Source of the DNA: Diospyros lotus
Taxonomy: Eukaryota; Streptophyta; Magnoliopsida; Ericales; Ebenaceae
NCBI RefSeq assembly: GCF_014633365.1
Contig: NC_068339.1
Location: forward strand, 12,237,925 to 12,301,924
DNA length: 64,000 nucleotides
Direction: 5' to 3'
Positions 23,265-36,399 of this stretch are shown here, piece by piece. The position numbers and the translations under genes were made by a program. How positions within the stretch are numbered: position 1 is the first letter of the stretch; each line of letters opens with the position of its first letter. The notes under the pieces are model-generated. The model was not told the origin of the DNA. It saw nothing but the letters and a program-made list of their open reading frames with translations, and searched no databases.

Positions 23265-23735
23265 ATTCCCCTTCCAATATTCAATGGAGAAAACTACGAT
23301 TTGGTCCATCAAAATGAAGACCTATTTTCGTTCACCAAATTTGTGAAAAGTTGTTGAAGAGGGATTTCATGACCTTGAAGACACTTCTGCACTACTAACA
23401 GCTACTCAAAAGAAGGTGCTTGAAGAGAATCTACAAAAAGATTCCCAAGCAATATTTGCTCTTCAACAAGCTATGGCGGATAAGATTTTTCCACGAATCA
23501 TGGGAGCGTCAACAACTAAGGAAGCATGGGATACAGTGCAGGAGGAGTTTCAAGGATAAAAAAATGCACGCGCCATCAAACTACAATCTTTTAGAAAATT
23601 TTGAAAATCTTAAAATGAAATATAATGAGACCGCTAAAGAGTATTATTCTAGAATAAAAAAATTGGTAAATCAAATGAATGCTTATAGAAAAAAAAGTAG
23701 ACAATAAAAAAATAATAGAAAAAATGCTCACAAGG
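23265..23735 (+). pseudogene. gag remnant of Copia element D
   Basis: With one frameshift the reading is PLPIFNGENYDFWSIKMKTY, then VVEEGFHDLEDTSAL, then IMGASTTKEAWDTVQEEFQG and LKMKYNETAKEYYSRIKKLV. This is the Copia gag (UBN2-type) pattern. A Trp codon expected after SPNL is TGA, and another stop follows EEFQG. Confidence 0.85.
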
Positions 23736-23955
23736 TTCATTGAAAAATATGATTCGGTAATTTCCACTCTTGAAGAATCTAAAGATATAGAAAATTTGTC
23801 ACTGAAAATTACCAAATCATATTTTTTCTGTGCAACTTGTGAGTGTAGCGAAAATTACCTTTTTCGGTGCAACTTGTGAGTATTTTTTTCTACTATTTTT
23901 TTATCGTCTATTTTTTTCTCCATAAGCACTCATTTGATTTACCAATTCTTTTATT
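23640..23955. repeat. inverted repeat inside element D gag
   Basis: About 85 bp of gag (AAATTGGTAAATCAAATGAATGCTTATAG...) at 23650-23725 returns as its reverse complement at 23875-23955, with a loop of about 150 bp. Confidence 0.7.
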
Positions 23956-23965
23956 CAAGAGTTTC

Positions 23966-24346
23966 TAAGAAGGAATCTAGTGTCTTGGAGAAGTAAAAAG
24001 CAAAACATAGTTGCCAGGTCCATTGCTTTAGCAGAATTTTGAGCTATGGCCCTTGGTCTGTGTGAATTGTTATGGCTGAAAATTGTTTTGGATGAGCAAT
24101 GGACCAATCAAGTTGTTTTGTGACAATAAGTCAGCTATCAGTATTGCACATAACCCAATGCAACATGATAGAACAAAACATGTTTAGATAGATCGACACT
24201 TATAAAGAAGAAGTTAAAGGGGCTGGACTTATTTGCATACCCTTTGTTCTCTTCGAAAATCAGTTGGTCGGGACTCCCTGTTAGGAAATTTGAGGAGTTA
24301 TGGTGCAAGTTAGGAATGATAAGACATTCAATTCACCAACTTAAGA
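23966..24346 (+). pseudogene. Copia element C RNase H, continued
   Basis: The frame interrupted at 21523 resumes: [34 protein letters not shown], then CDNKSA-like and IDRHLIKKK-like blocks to the usual end before the 3' LTR. It contains stops (for example EF-stop-AMAL) and frame changes. Joining with the upstream part shows that element D inserted here; flanking pentamers GTTTT/GTTTC may be its target duplication. Confidence 0.85.
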
Positions 24347-24351
24347 GAGAA

Positions 24352-24616
24352 TGTTGATTCCTGGGTAAAATATAAAGAATGATCGGCTATAATCTCAAGA
24401 GATTCATTAGTCAAATCATCCCTGGTTTAGAAACGGATCTTATCTCTAGTTTTATAGAAACTGTTGAAATTGTTCTTTGACCGTTTTTTGAATACTTTCC
24501 TATCCTCTATGCATACAACCTTTTTTAGTTTTAGCAAGTGTAATCTTTCCTAGGATGTAATCTCTAACCCTATACATATGAAAAACAGTTTATTTTCACA
24601 TATTGTTTCTTCAACA
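24352..24616 (+). mobile_element. 3' LTR of Copia element C
   Basis: Starts TGTTGATTCC after the purine tract AAGAGAGAA, just past the RNase H end, and closes TTTCTTCAACA. About 265 bp. The matching 5' LTR is absent because the element is truncated at 19337. Confidence 0.65.
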
Positions 24617-25923
24617 ATTTTTGATCTCTAAAGGACCTTTCAGTAGGATTCGAACCTAGATCTCCTGACCATTTGAAGAAATGAATGATCCCAAACCCAA
24701 CATATAACACAAGAAGCTCTCAGACCACATTTGCATGTAATTACAAAACCAAGAGACCGAACCACAAACTAAGAAACACCTGTTACCAACAGCTCTTGAA
24801 ACCCCATCTACAGGTGTATATACTGAATCAAGAGACTGAACGACAAACCATGAAACTACCCTCAATAATCAACTGTCAATATAATCAAGTACACAAGTTC
24901 CCATATTTTTGGTATTATCGAAAAGATATCAGCTCAAGCAAACATTTTTGGTATTATCAAAAAGATATCAGCTCGAGCATCCATATGGAAAAAGTTTTCA
25001 ACTACATCTACAACCTACAATAATAATCTCCAAATAGAAACGAAAGTACCAATATGGCAAGCACCAAACCAAAATTGTAGAGAGCCTAAATTAGTGTCAT
25101 AAGCGACAGATCAAGAAATTACAAAAAGAGTACCAAATGTCAGACATCATGTATGGTGATAATTTAGGAACACAAAATTAACTTGAGGAATTCCCCAGCA
25201 ACACTCGAATCCAAATGCACTAGCTACAATATCTAGGTGGGGTAAAAACACTATATTAGAAGAAGCTTCGAACTCCCTTTTCAATCAATAAAAGCTGCCA
25301 ACACCATTGAGCACCCCCTAGAAGAGAAAGACTGCAATAGCCACAATACTGAATAAGCTGAGAAAATGAATAGGAGAAAAAAAAACAAACAAACAAGAAA
25401 TCACATCACCAATTTTCGGAACAAGCACATAAATTATTTGTGAGCAGCCTTAGGCACAACATCAAAAGGAACTGAGGAGCAAAAACAGACATCCAGCAGA
25501 AACAACAGAATAAAACAAACAAATTTAGAAATTTACTCTACATACGCTCAGAGACATTCACCAACAACAGACATCCAGCATGAAACCCCTGACAAGTAAG
25601 AGAAACAAATAATTCAGTACATCTATGGAATAGACACATGCAAGAGTATGAGAAGGAAATAGGATATCATAGAAAGGCACCATGGAAGATGTCCAATATT
25701 AATGTTTGCCCAACATGTTAGCTCTTCGTCTGCTCAGCAGAAATGAAGAAACAACATACAAAAAAATGACCAAGATGAATGATTCTCAATTGCAACTGTT
25801 ATATGCATTATGACACGGCCAAGATTGAATAAGGAAAAAGGAGCCGGAAAAACTTTGCAGAAGAAACACCAAAAACAATGGTTCCAACTCAACGCTATTA
25901 AACAAAACCATCCTGAATGCCCT

Positions 25924-26266
25924 TGTCAGGCCCCGATGGGGACTGACTTAATATTTTAGAGAATGGGAGAGGGAAAACAGAAAGAATTAAGAGAAAGGAA
26001 GGAAGAACAGAGGAGAATTCAATAGAATAGTGATATTACTTCTCAATGAATTCCAATCGGAAGAGAGAGAGCCCATATATAGTGATATTAATTCTTCTCA
26101 CGTTCTGTAACCGATTACAGCTATAGGGAATGTACAAGCTTGTCATAGCAGCAACAAATTATGTACTACACTCTCAGCAGCTAACTAACTCTGCCTATCC
26201 TTTCTTATCCAGCCCCTCTATTACATTTTATTGCAAAACTACCCTTATCCCCAACGGTACATGACA
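25924..26266 (-). mobile_element. solo LTR with perfect 5-bp target duplication
   Basis: Low end TGTCAGGCCCCGATGGGG, high end CGGTACATGACA, flanked by GCCCT at 25919-25923 and 26267-26271. A TATA box (ACTATATATGGGC on the minus strand) sets orientation. It resembles the LTRs at 58170 and 62138 in length and layout. Confidence 0.85.
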
Positions 26267-27718
26267 GCCCTCTCCTGCAGGGGCAGCAAAAGAACTTCCT
26301 ATGATGCAACACAGGCAATTGAAAGTTAGCCAATAATTTCAAACACCCCCCCCCAACAAAAAAAAAAGGAATAAATATCAACTTGAATCCTTAACTGGAA
26401 AGCAGCAGGAGAATTAAATAAATGTGGCCCTGCATGCTATATTGCAATGGGCTTTTTTCAAATAGTCATCAGAATTAGCATTAGCATTTGCAGGCTGCAA
26501 ACCAAGAAATGATCAACAAAAAAAAATGGATAGGGAACATGATGAGTAACTAAATCAACTAGGAATGTCTCCATATTTGTTAGGGCAATGAAATTGGTCA
26601 GTTCAATCCTGAATCCAGAATAATGGACCAAGAAACTAGAAAAACCAGTAAAGGGTAACACATCACCATATCAACTACCAACCAAATACAACATGTAAGC
26701 AAAAGAACAAAACCAAGAATATAAAGACACAACAGGCTCTCACTTAGCTAGCATATGAATACTGCACTAAACCATCAACGGAATTGCAATACCATCAAGG
26801 GTAAGCAGATGATCAAGTATGAAGCCTCTATATATGTTAGGAGAATGAAATCCAAAACTGAATCCAGCTGTACCAAGAACCTAGAACCCCAGTTTAAGAA
26901 TTGGCATCCCGTGATAAGGTTGCCCTTATTCCAATCTACAAATAACTACAAGAGAAAAATCTGTATCACCAAGAAAGCTCCTAGTGATATATAATCTCAC
27001 CAGATAACAAGAAATCTAGACACAAAAGAGAATCGGACCCTATCCTAGTCAGACTACACGCAAAGGAATGTTCTCACCAGGCATCAAAAGTTGGTCAAAG
27101 CCAACATGATGTCAAATTAAAAAATATGAATAAATTAAACAGGTAAATACCCGAAACCAATAAAAAGTATATTTGGATACTGATGAAGTCGCAGAACTAA
27201 ACCGGGCATACAAAGATGCAATATGATCTCAACAGAATTGTAGTACCATCAAGGAGCAAAGTCTCCAAAATAAAACTTCAAGAACCTTATCACAAGATAA
27301 GTTTCTAGTCATACATCACCAAAATTATTCATCAAAATTGGACCTTAACAAAATTATTCATTGAAATGCCAGCAAAATGATTTAGTTCATGTACAAGAGA
27401 ATTATGAGTTTAAAAGTAGACAAGATCAAATAAAGAGGAAAGAAGAAAATATCTTCAATTTTACAAGTTCTGCTTCTATCATTGGAGCGGCTCTCTCAAA
27501 CTTGACTCCAGCCTGAATGTGGCAGCAATATCTACGTAAAACAGAACCAATTGCAGAAGCAGGACAGAGGGCAGAATGATAAAAATTAGGTGGCATATAT
27601 GAAAAAAGAGCACAAAAACAAAAATAAAAAGAAACAAGAGGTATGTATGAAAATCAACATCAAAAATAACCCAGATTGCTAAACTAGTCAAGGGAACTGT
27701 GATTCTACAAAGGCAAAC

Positions 27719-28047
27719 AATAACCCAGATTTACTATTCCACCCAGGAGAGCTAAAATAATTAGAAGATATACTCAAGATCTCACATGCATCTACAACAC
27801 AGCAGATCATCCTGGACCATGTGAGCAAGACTGGTTTAAACAATTCTTAACATCAAAATACCTCTACAAAGTGACAGCAAAACCAACTCCAGTGCCAGCA
27901 AGGATAACCTGGATTTACTCTACCACCCAGAACTAGAGTAATTAGAAGATATACTCAGGATCTCACATGCATCTACAACAAAGTAGTTCATCCTGGAACA
28001 TGTGAGCAAGACTGGTTTATACAATTCTTAACATCAAAATTGCTAGA
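27719..28047. repeat. tandem duplication, period 181 bp
   Basis: CTCACATGCATCTACAACA begins at 27781 and again at 27962; the copies share TGTGAGCAAGACTGGTTTA and ACAATTCTTAACATCAAAAT. A (TA)n run follows at 28046-28064. Confidence 0.8.
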
Positions 28048-28794
28048 TATATATATATATATATGCATCTCTTACACTAACGTGGTTGTGTTTAGCCCTG
28101 ATTCTGAAACTAAAGTTCAGACAAAACATGGAAAAATGATATTCTCATACTCAGTTTGAACACCATGTTCAGCGTTTTATGTTTTAAATTTTGAATTCAT
28201 TTTCAATTTTGTGTTTTGAGTGTCTATTTTGAGATTGTTGAAAATGAATTCTTTTATGTCATTTTAAAAAATTGTTTCTCAAAATAGAAAACTGGAAAAT
28301 GCGTTTACTTTGAAATTTTGCAAAAAAATATTTTATGATATTTCATTCAATGAATTTGATTATTCAACAAATTAGAGCAGTTTAATGCTAGTATATTATT
28401 AAGTAATATATACATTTTGAAGTTGGTTAATCTTGCAATTTTTTTTTTTGGTTACAAAAATAAAATACAAACAAAAAATAAATTAACATTGGAAAAAAAA
28501 AAGAAATATAGAAATAAAAATTAAACATAAGCTCAATGAGAAAATACAATTGTTCATGAACAATTCAATAACAAGTGAACTACGATTATAGGTTTAAATA
28601 GTCATGACAGAAATAAGAACAGTTCGAACACTAAATAATAAAATAAATCAACAGAATCATGCACGACTCATTGAGTAGTCATTCCACATTTGTGTAGCAA
28701 TTTAATCCTTGACTTGTCCCATTTGAGAAGTTTGATTAGTATCAAAATGTATGACTTCTTGATCATGACATGGGCATATATTGAAATACCATAT

Positions 28795-29590
28795 TCTTTT
28801 ATGAATACTTATCTAAAGCGTGCTCTTGGTGAATATGCATTGTGCAACATGCAATAGGGATTTGTCTTTGCCTATTAAGTGGATAATTGGTAGTTAATTT
28901 CAAAATAGGAAATATTGTCTTTAAAACTCCAACGCAACGTCCAATAATGTTATGGCACGAAGAGTGTCTATAGTTGAAGGGTTCTTCTTGTCCACACGAT
29001 CTTCCTCGTCCAACATAATCATGCAAATGATATTTTCGACCTCGATAAGGGGCAAAAAAACTAGGTATGTTTGGATAGCTAGAATCAACAAGTTAAAATT
29101 GATTTGCAAAAAAAAAACTATGACTTAAAAGACTTTAATACTATAAAAATATTTAACAAATCATTGAAAGTACCAGAATAAACCTTCACGTGGCATTGGA
29201 AAGTTATTTGAGATTCTTGTGATTGCGTCAATAAATACTCGCAAATCATTAGCAGTACCTTCCCATCCAAAATGCACAAATGTGAACTTCATATCAAAAT
29301 CACACGTCAACATCACATTTTGTGTTATATTAGTTTTCCTTCCAAGAAAATATGTTTCTCTCGATACAAGTGCCCAAGTTGCAACATGTGTTCCATCTAT
29401 TGCGCCTATATAATCCTTAAAAGTAAGGATATTTGCTCAAAATTTGTTCATGTATAACATTTTGATGTGTTGAACAAATTATCTCTATGCCAAATGAACT
29501 AATAGCCCGTAAAACTCGTTTAAACCATTTGTGTTTCATGTTATTAGAATATCGAAACATATCACCATTAATACTCTATCGTGTAGTATG
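28795..29590 (-). pseudogene. Harbinger transposase (nuclease) remnant, left arm
   Basis: Minus-strand pieces match the right-arm copy: KCELHIKIT-opposing strand of the IDGTHV block near 29390, GWEGTA..., and HNIIGRCVGVLKTIFPILKL at about 28900-28960. In that last block the catalytic Glu of NIIE is replaced by Gly. Frames are broken. Confidence 0.7.
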
Positions 29591-29595
29591 ACCAT

Positions 29596-30483
29596 TAATA
29601 CTCTAGACGCTAGGCGGCCCTTGGCCGTCGCGATTAAGCCCTAGTCAACACCCCTAAGCGCTGATCGGGCCCAACACCTAGGCAGCGCCTAGACGCCTTG
29701 GTCTAGCGCGGCCTAGGCTGCCTACCTACCTGGGTCATGCGCAGCAACTTCCCTCTTTCTCTCATCGTTACTCTTGGTCTCTTACCGTTTTCACCTTCTT
29801 TCTCGCTTTCTCATTCACTATCTAATCGAACTTGTTGCCATCGACAACAGCCTTGGTCTGGCACAGGTTGGGCCGCCTTCATGCCTGGGTCGTGTGCGGC
29901 CTGGGCCGATTATGTTTCAGCTTCCCTCTCTCTCTCTCTCGTTGTTACTCTTGGTCTCTCGCCGTTTTTCACTTCTCTCTCGCTTTCTCGTTCACTAATC
30001 TAGTCAAACTTGTTGCCATCGATTGTCGATCTCATAGTTTTTGTCTCTCTCGCAGCCAATCGAGTTGTTTTCTCCCATCGATAAGTATGGTTTAGGGTAA
30101 GTATGGCCATCTTCCTCCTTCCTCGCTCCTTGTTCCTTGCTACTCGCTACGCCATCTTCCTCTTTGCTCGTTGTTGTGGCTTGCTACTTGCAAGCAACAA
30201 GCCAACTTCCTCCTTGGCAAGTAGCAAGTTATAATTAGATCAGACTCAAATTCACCTCCCGCCGAAAATCATGGGACCGAGTGGCGGGAGCCCTCACAAG
30301 GGAAGGCATCCAAAGTTACAATACTTAGGAAAAAAAGAAGAAAAAAAAATTGTTATTCAATACTTAGCAAACAAGAAGTAAACAAATCTGTACATTTTTA
30401 ATTTACATCAAAAAGTTAAAAGTTAAAATTAAAAAAAAAAAAACATTTTTCCTAGGCCCCGCCTAGCGCGTTTTAGAACACTA
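29596..30483. mobile_element. hAT-like non-autonomous insertion
   Basis: GC-rich ends TAATACTCTAGACGCTAGGCGGCC and the reverse complement of TAGTGTTCTAAAACGCGCTAGGCGGGGCC are inverted. Such CTAGGCG-rich ends are familiar from plant hAT-type MITEs. The interior has a tandem duplication of period 177 bp (GTTACTCTTGGTCTCT at 29767 and 29944). No 8-bp target duplication could be confirmed. Confidence 0.5.
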
Positions 30484-30629
30484 CACTCGTTGATGCTCAC
30501 TTATTTTCCTATCTTTCAACAATTGCTTCCTTTTTTTCCATTTTTCACTTTTTTCCCATCAATAGCTCTCATCATCAGAAATAGTTGTTGATGAAAGATA
30601 GGAAAATAGTTCATTGAAGGAGGGCGTTG

Positions 30630-31545
30630 CTATGTTTCTGACGATTGTAGGTCAAACTACACGAAACAGTATTATTGGTGATATGTTTCAACATTCCAAC
30701 AACACGATACACAAATGGTTTAAACGAGTTTTACGAGTTGCTAGTTTATTTGGCATAGAAATAATCTGCTGACACATCAAAATGTTATACATGAACGAAT
30801 TTTGCACAAATATCCTTACTTTAAGGATTATATAGGCACAATAGATGGAACACATGTTGCAGCTTTGGCACCTGCATCGAGAGAAACATCTTTTCATGGA
30901 AGGAAAATTAATATAACACAAAATGTGATGTTGACATGTAATTTTGATATGAAGTTCACATTTATGCATTCTGGATGGGAAGGTACTGCTAATGATTCAC
31001 AAGTATTCATTGACGCAGTCACAAGAACCTCAAACAACTTTCCAATGCGACATGAAGGTATATTCTAGTACTTCCAAAGATTTATTAAATATTTTTATAA
31101 TATTACAGTTTTTAAGTCAATAGTTTTTTTGCAAATCAATTTTACCTTTTCGAAAATATCATATGCGTGATTATGTTGGACAAGGAAGACTGCGTAAGAC
31201 AGGAAGAACTGTTCAACTATACACAGTACTCGCATCGTAACATTATTGAATGTTGCATTGGAGTTTTAAAGGCAAGATTTCCTATTTTGAAATTAACTAT
31301 CAATTATACACTTAATAGGCAAAGACAAATCCCTATTGTATGTTGCGCAATACATAACTTTATTCACCGAGAGCACGCATTAGATAAGTATTCATAAGAG
31401 AATATAGTATTTCAAGATATACCCATGTCAAGTCAAGATCAAGAAGTTAATACATTTTGATGCTAATCAAACAGCTCAAATGGAACAAGTCAAGGATCAA
31501 ATTGCTACACAAATGTGCAATGACTACTTAATGAGTCGTGCATAA
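30630..31545 (+). pseudogene. Harbinger transposase (nuclease) remnant, right arm
   Basis: The reading VAMFLTIVGQTTRNSIIGD leads, after a frameshift, to YPYFKDYIGTIDGTHVAAL, NITQNVMLTCNFDMKFTF and GWEGTANDSQVF (30802-31068). Then comes HRNIIECCIGVLKARFPILK (31167-31397). The DDE triad of this family is visible as IDGTHV, NDSQ and NIIE. A stop after HEGIF and the loss of the stretch before the last block make it inactive. Confidence 0.8.
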
Positions 31546-32062
31546 TTCTATGAATTTATTTTATTGTTTAATGTTCGAACTGTGCTCATTTCTGCCATGA
31601 CTAATTAAACCTATAATCATAGTCCACTTGCTATTGAACTGTTTGATATAATCTTATTTATCATAACTAATCACATTTTTTCATTCCCATTGAACTCATT
31701 TTTAATTTTTATTTCTATATTTCTTATTTTTTGACAATATTAATTTATTTTTTATTTGCATTATTTTTGTAACGAAAAAAAAATATTACAAAATTCACTA
31801 ACTTCAAAATGTATATATTATTTAATGATATACTAGCACTAAATTGTTCTCATTCATTGAATAATCAGATTCACTGAATAAAATATCATAAATTAATTTT
31901 TCTCGATATTCCAAATTAAACTCGTTTTTCAGTTTTTTGTTTTGAGAAACCGTTTTTCAGAATGACAAAAAACACGTTTTCAACAATCTCAAAACAAAGA
32001 CTCAAAATACAAAATTAAAAACTTAAAACTAAAAATTAAAATACAAAGAAAACAGCCCCTAA

Positions 32063-35000
32063 GACATCACCTGAACCATGGTAACTGATTGAATGGGTTG
32101 GAGGAGAAAGTACATCAATAGGCATCAAATTTCTTTTCTTTTTTTTTAGAGGAAACAAAAAACAGATCAACTATATAGGAAATCTACAAACAGAATGGCA
32201 TTTTATCATTAAAATTATGAGATAAAAACAGCATGACAGATGTAATTCCCTTTGAAACTTACAGAATGATCTCATCTGTTATTGATTGCTTCATACAATC
32301 AATCAAAAGAGGAACCCATACAATTATCAAACTCATCCGCATAAGCTTTCAAAGAGTTAATATATTCTATAAACACCCAAACAATTATCAAAACCCCAAT
32401 GCTTTGAGAAACAGCTCAAAATAACTAGATAAACCAAATGACAGCAGACACCACCTTTCTCTTTTACGTAACAGGTTTCTACAATCTGCCACTAACTGTC
32501 AAGAGGATAATATCATTGAGTCACCATGAAACTAACACCCTTTGCCTTTATACACAATTTGCAAACTGCTCCACGTATACAAATACTATATAAATAAAAT
32601 ACAACAAAGAAGCTAGCGAATCAAACCCTGCACCTAATGATGCAATAGTCATCTGTATTGATCAGTACTCGCATACTGAACTGGGACACCTGAAATTGAG
32701 AACCAAGAAATAATCAACAAAACAGGAAATGGGAAACAACACCAAGTGTAACTAAATAAGATTGTCTTCTTATTTGTTAGGGCTACGAGATCCGAAACAG
32801 ATGTACCAAGAAACTAGAGAACCAGTAACTCTATATCAACTCCTGACCGAATTCAATAAAAAAGCAGGCGAACCATTTGGATACATGTTAGCATTTGGAT
32901 ACCGCACTAAGACACCTAAAACTGCAAACCAAGAACACTGATCAACAGAATCATAACACCATCACAGGAAAGTTGGGACGTTATAAGGAAGTAGATCATT
33001 TCAATCTATAATCCAAGAGAATCCAAATGTAATGAAAATGGAGAAAAGCAGTTAGGATTCAGCAACAGAAAAAGAATTCAGGATCCTATTTACAGAACGA
33101 TGATTATCCCCAATTACAACTGAAAGAAAGTTATTTCATATCAGCATTGAATAAGGTAACCCATCCAGAATTACAGTAATGCTGTTGCACGAAATACCAT
33201 GCAACAAATCCCACCCAATAACATCATGGTCAAAAATCACAAAGTAGGGTTGTCCAAAATGTCTTAGCTGCATCAGCACGTGCTCCGTGCTCAATGAAAC
33301 CAAGACATCCAAGCTAAAAAAAAAAGAATAACCATCTGCATCAGCAAAGAATTGTGTCACCATAGAAGTGGATTAAACCATTTGCAGGAATTGAGTACCA
33401 ACTTGGATCCTTCACCACAAAGATTGGTCACAGGGAAGATCAAATTCATATTAGCTTCCATCACAACAATCCATAGTCTAGCAAGTCACCAAATAGAGAG
33501 ATCATGGAACATCTTGGTTTAGGTTTCAAAAGATAAGAACAAGTTTGGAGCTGCAGGCACTTTGACTGGATGCTGCCTCTGAATCAAACATTTTTAAATG
33601 ATATCCTTACAAGTAACATGTTGAAAAAATATCTGAAACATGTATTAAGTAAAAATTGCCCCTTTCATCCAAAGTTGGCAATCATTCAGTAAAATTCCAT
33701 ATTAATGCTGCCCTCAAACACAAAATCTTACTGGGACCTACTCAAAGATAAGGAAAAATAGAAGTTACTAACCGAAACAACAAAAATTGAAGCCAAAATA
33801 CTCCTGAGCCAGGAATCTTGACTATTCTATCCTATCCACCGAACTAGTGGGGCATATAGATAACACACGAGTTGACAAATTACTCCCACCGGAAAGCCAG
33901 AGACTGTTGATGCTCCAAATATCGGATGATTCAACATCCACATCTTGTCTGATCTAATATTTTTCAAATGGTACAGCAGCTTAGCAAGTAATTCAGAATG
34001 GTACAGTAACAACTAACTGAACTGAAAGAAAACCAAGCAATAAGCTCAATACCGTCCATAATCCTGACATACATATACGCACCAAAAACCAGCTGTAGAA
34101 CAAGAACAATTCATTAAAAAATATATCTTCTTTCTGCAATGAAAATCATTGCCAGAGAGATTCATTAGTAAAATCCAAACAGAGCAAGCATTGCTCATTG
34201 AAACCATACTAAAAGTGTAGTACCTGTAATGCACCCCAGCTGAGGTGATATTACAAACCGTGCCCACAAATAAATGACAATATTCCTGCACTCTAAATGA
34301 AAAGAACACAACATCCCCACACAATAAGCGAAAAGCACCAAATTGCAAGCATTTCCTAGCATCAGCCAGCTCAATGACAGTGATTGAATATCATGCCAAG
34401 AACACACCTGATTGTTAAGAAAGTGAAGAAATACTAAAAGTAGGAACTTTTGGAAACAAGAGTACACTACAAGCCCCACTTCTTACTATCTTCAGATATG
34501 CAGATGGCAGATGTTTTACATCTCTCTCAATCTTGTCTCTAGTCTGAATCCACCAAAAAGGCAGCATTATCAATGTAAAACAGAACTAGTTGCAGAAGCA
34601 GGATAACCGTTATTTATGAACATTAAGAAAAAAAACTTGCCAATAATATCAGATATAAACACAATTGTGAAATTGCAAGCTCTCCAAAGTGACACCAAAA
34701 GCAATTTCTGCACAAGCAATGACAACAGTAATTTATTACTCTCACACCAAGAACTAAAAGAATAAAGTAAATGCCCAAAAACTCACATGCATCCACAACA
34801 ACAGATGATCTGGGAAAATGACAGCAATGATAACTAGACTGTTGCAATAATGTAACATAAATTCACAGCCCATATCCATCTTAAAATCAAAATTAGAAAA
34901 TATATACAGAAATGGTCAAAGGCAGGAAAACTTCAGCAAGCCACCGAGAGAACTAAAAAGAATAAAAAGATATACCCAAGAACTCACATGACTCTACGAC

Positions 35001-36060
35001 AACAGATGATCTGGGGAAATGACAGCTAGACTGGTGCAATAATCTAACAAGTACATGGACTTTTTATTAAGAAATGGGGAACAAACATGTGCCAGAGTTC
35101 CTGCAACAACAAAAATAAATTTACAAGAAATTCAAGCATCAAGGCATCACCTGAAGCATGGGACAAATATGTTTGAACCAGATATTGTCTTTGGTAAACT
35201 TAGAAGAAATAAAGTGGAACTGATGCCGCTGTTGACACATAATGCCAACAACAATTTCACACCTAATCAAGAGAACACAGTAATACTCAATAGACGATCT
35301 AAGAAGAAGATGGTGACTTAGCAAAAGAGAGGGATAAAAATAAAGCAACATCTTCAAGTTCATGGTTGAGTTCTTTCTGTCCTTCTTCCTTGTGCACAGC
35401 GCAAATTGCTCCATGTATACAATGGCATACTATATCAGGCCATTAAGCAAATAAAACAAAGAAGCAGGAGAATCAAACCCTGCATCTATGAACTCTCGGA
35501 CAAAATATAAAGACAACAAGCTCTCAATTAGTCATCCATATTAGCACTCGGATACTGCACTAAACCACCTAAATTTGCAAACCAAGAACATGAATCAGCG
35601 GAATTGCAGTACCATCAACGGCAACTGATCAAGTATAGAAACGGATGACCAACCTAAAATCCCAAAACAGAATCCAGATGTCCCAAGAACCACGAAAACC
35701 AGTTTAAGAATCACCATCCTGTGATGAAGTCGCCTTGATCTGAGTCTAGCAATTAACTGCAGGGGAAAAAATCCATATCCCCAAGTATATAGTCTCATCA
35801 GATAACTAGAAACCTGGATCCAGTTCAACGATGATAAAAGTAATTACCACCAATACTAATGGAACAATGTCATTCCATCCTAGCATTTATCAAGGTGAAA
35901 AATCTAGAACTGAAGTAGCATGTCACACGAACCAAACGAGATAAACCAGCATCTAAATAGACGAAAAATAAATAGCAACTTCGGCTCTCATCAGCACATC
36001 ATGTTCTTGATCCCACAGGCTACAACGCTCCAAATTTTCCCTAGAGACATACAGCACATA
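32063..36060 (-). repeat. degenerate leader-intron-like array, middle block
   Basis: This continues the west block across the Harbinger insertion. The TTCTTGGTTTGCAG-type module recurs near 32695, 32930 and 35565, and a CACATG...ACAACAGATGATCTGGG module near 34780 and 34990. 35470-35800 parallels 26700-26930 (TACTGCACTAAACCA, GGAATTGCAGTACCATCAACG). No coding exon was recognised. Confidence 0.45.
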
Positions 36061-36310
36061 CGTCTAGGGTGTTGTAGAGAGAGAGAGAGAGAGAGGCAGG
36101 GACCGAGTAAGGAATGTGGAGATTAGACAAACCACACACAGGATGACGACTTGGAGAGCCATAGGCGAAGAGAGACGGCGAGGATTAAGCTGTTGGCTAA
36201 AAAATCGGACGGTGAGTATTCGCCCTTGTCCTAGTCGTCCGTTTCCTGCAGCGGGCACGCGAAAAAGTTGTTCATAGTCAAAGTAACGGTCAAAATTAAA
36301 AACAATAGTA
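36060..36310 (-). promoter_or_regulatory. promoter/leader copy 2 (decayed)
   Basis: Shares GAGGATTAAGCT, CGGACGGTGAG, TTCGCCCTTGTCCTAG and the (GA)n tract with the copy at 37430-37680. The TATA region is not conserved here. Confidence 0.45.
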
Positions 36311-36399
36311 AATTAAAAAGATAAATACATAAAATCAATAAAAAAAAAACAGCTTTGGATACTGATGAAGACGCAGAAGTAAACCGGGTGTACAAAGAC

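Larger units (their letters stand above)
24640..28160 (-). repeat. degenerate leader-intron-like array, west block
   Basis: Read leftwards, this DNA repeats modules also found at 15.4-15.6 kb and 32.1-37.2 kb. The commonest module is a splice-acceptor-like TTCTTGGTTTGCAG followed by GTGNNTTAGTGCAGTAT...GAGAGCTTGTTGT. Examples lie near 24770, 24830, 26510 and 26745, and 27120-27330 matches 36290-36620. A well-formed mini-exon candidate (LDSVYTPVDGVSRAVGN) lies at about 24787-24842 between an acceptor and a donor. No long frame or known domain was found. It may be non-coding transcript or 5' leader sequence. Confidence 0.45.
28160..32059. mobile_element. palindromic PIF/Harbinger element
   Basis: Two inverted arms of about 1.45 kb (28160-29590 plus 30490-30525; and 30590-32059) each hold a Harbinger-type transposase remnant. 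Arm similarity is visible throughout, for example GAGATTGTTGAAAA at 28231 against its complement at 31981. The right tip is GGGGCTGTTTTC (inward) followed by TAA, the expected PIF/Harbinger target trinucleotide; the left tip is eroded. An 888-bp hAT-like insertion splits the left arm. Confidence 0.75.

Noticed and set aside
24630..24670. tRNA B-box-like GGTTCGAATCC on the minus strand
   Set aside because: No A box at proper distance, no acceptor stem or cloverleaf; at most a SINE scrap.
29737..30095. Three overlapping Ser/Leu-rich plus-strand frames
   Set aside because: Produced by CT-rich tandem repeats within the hAT-like insertion.
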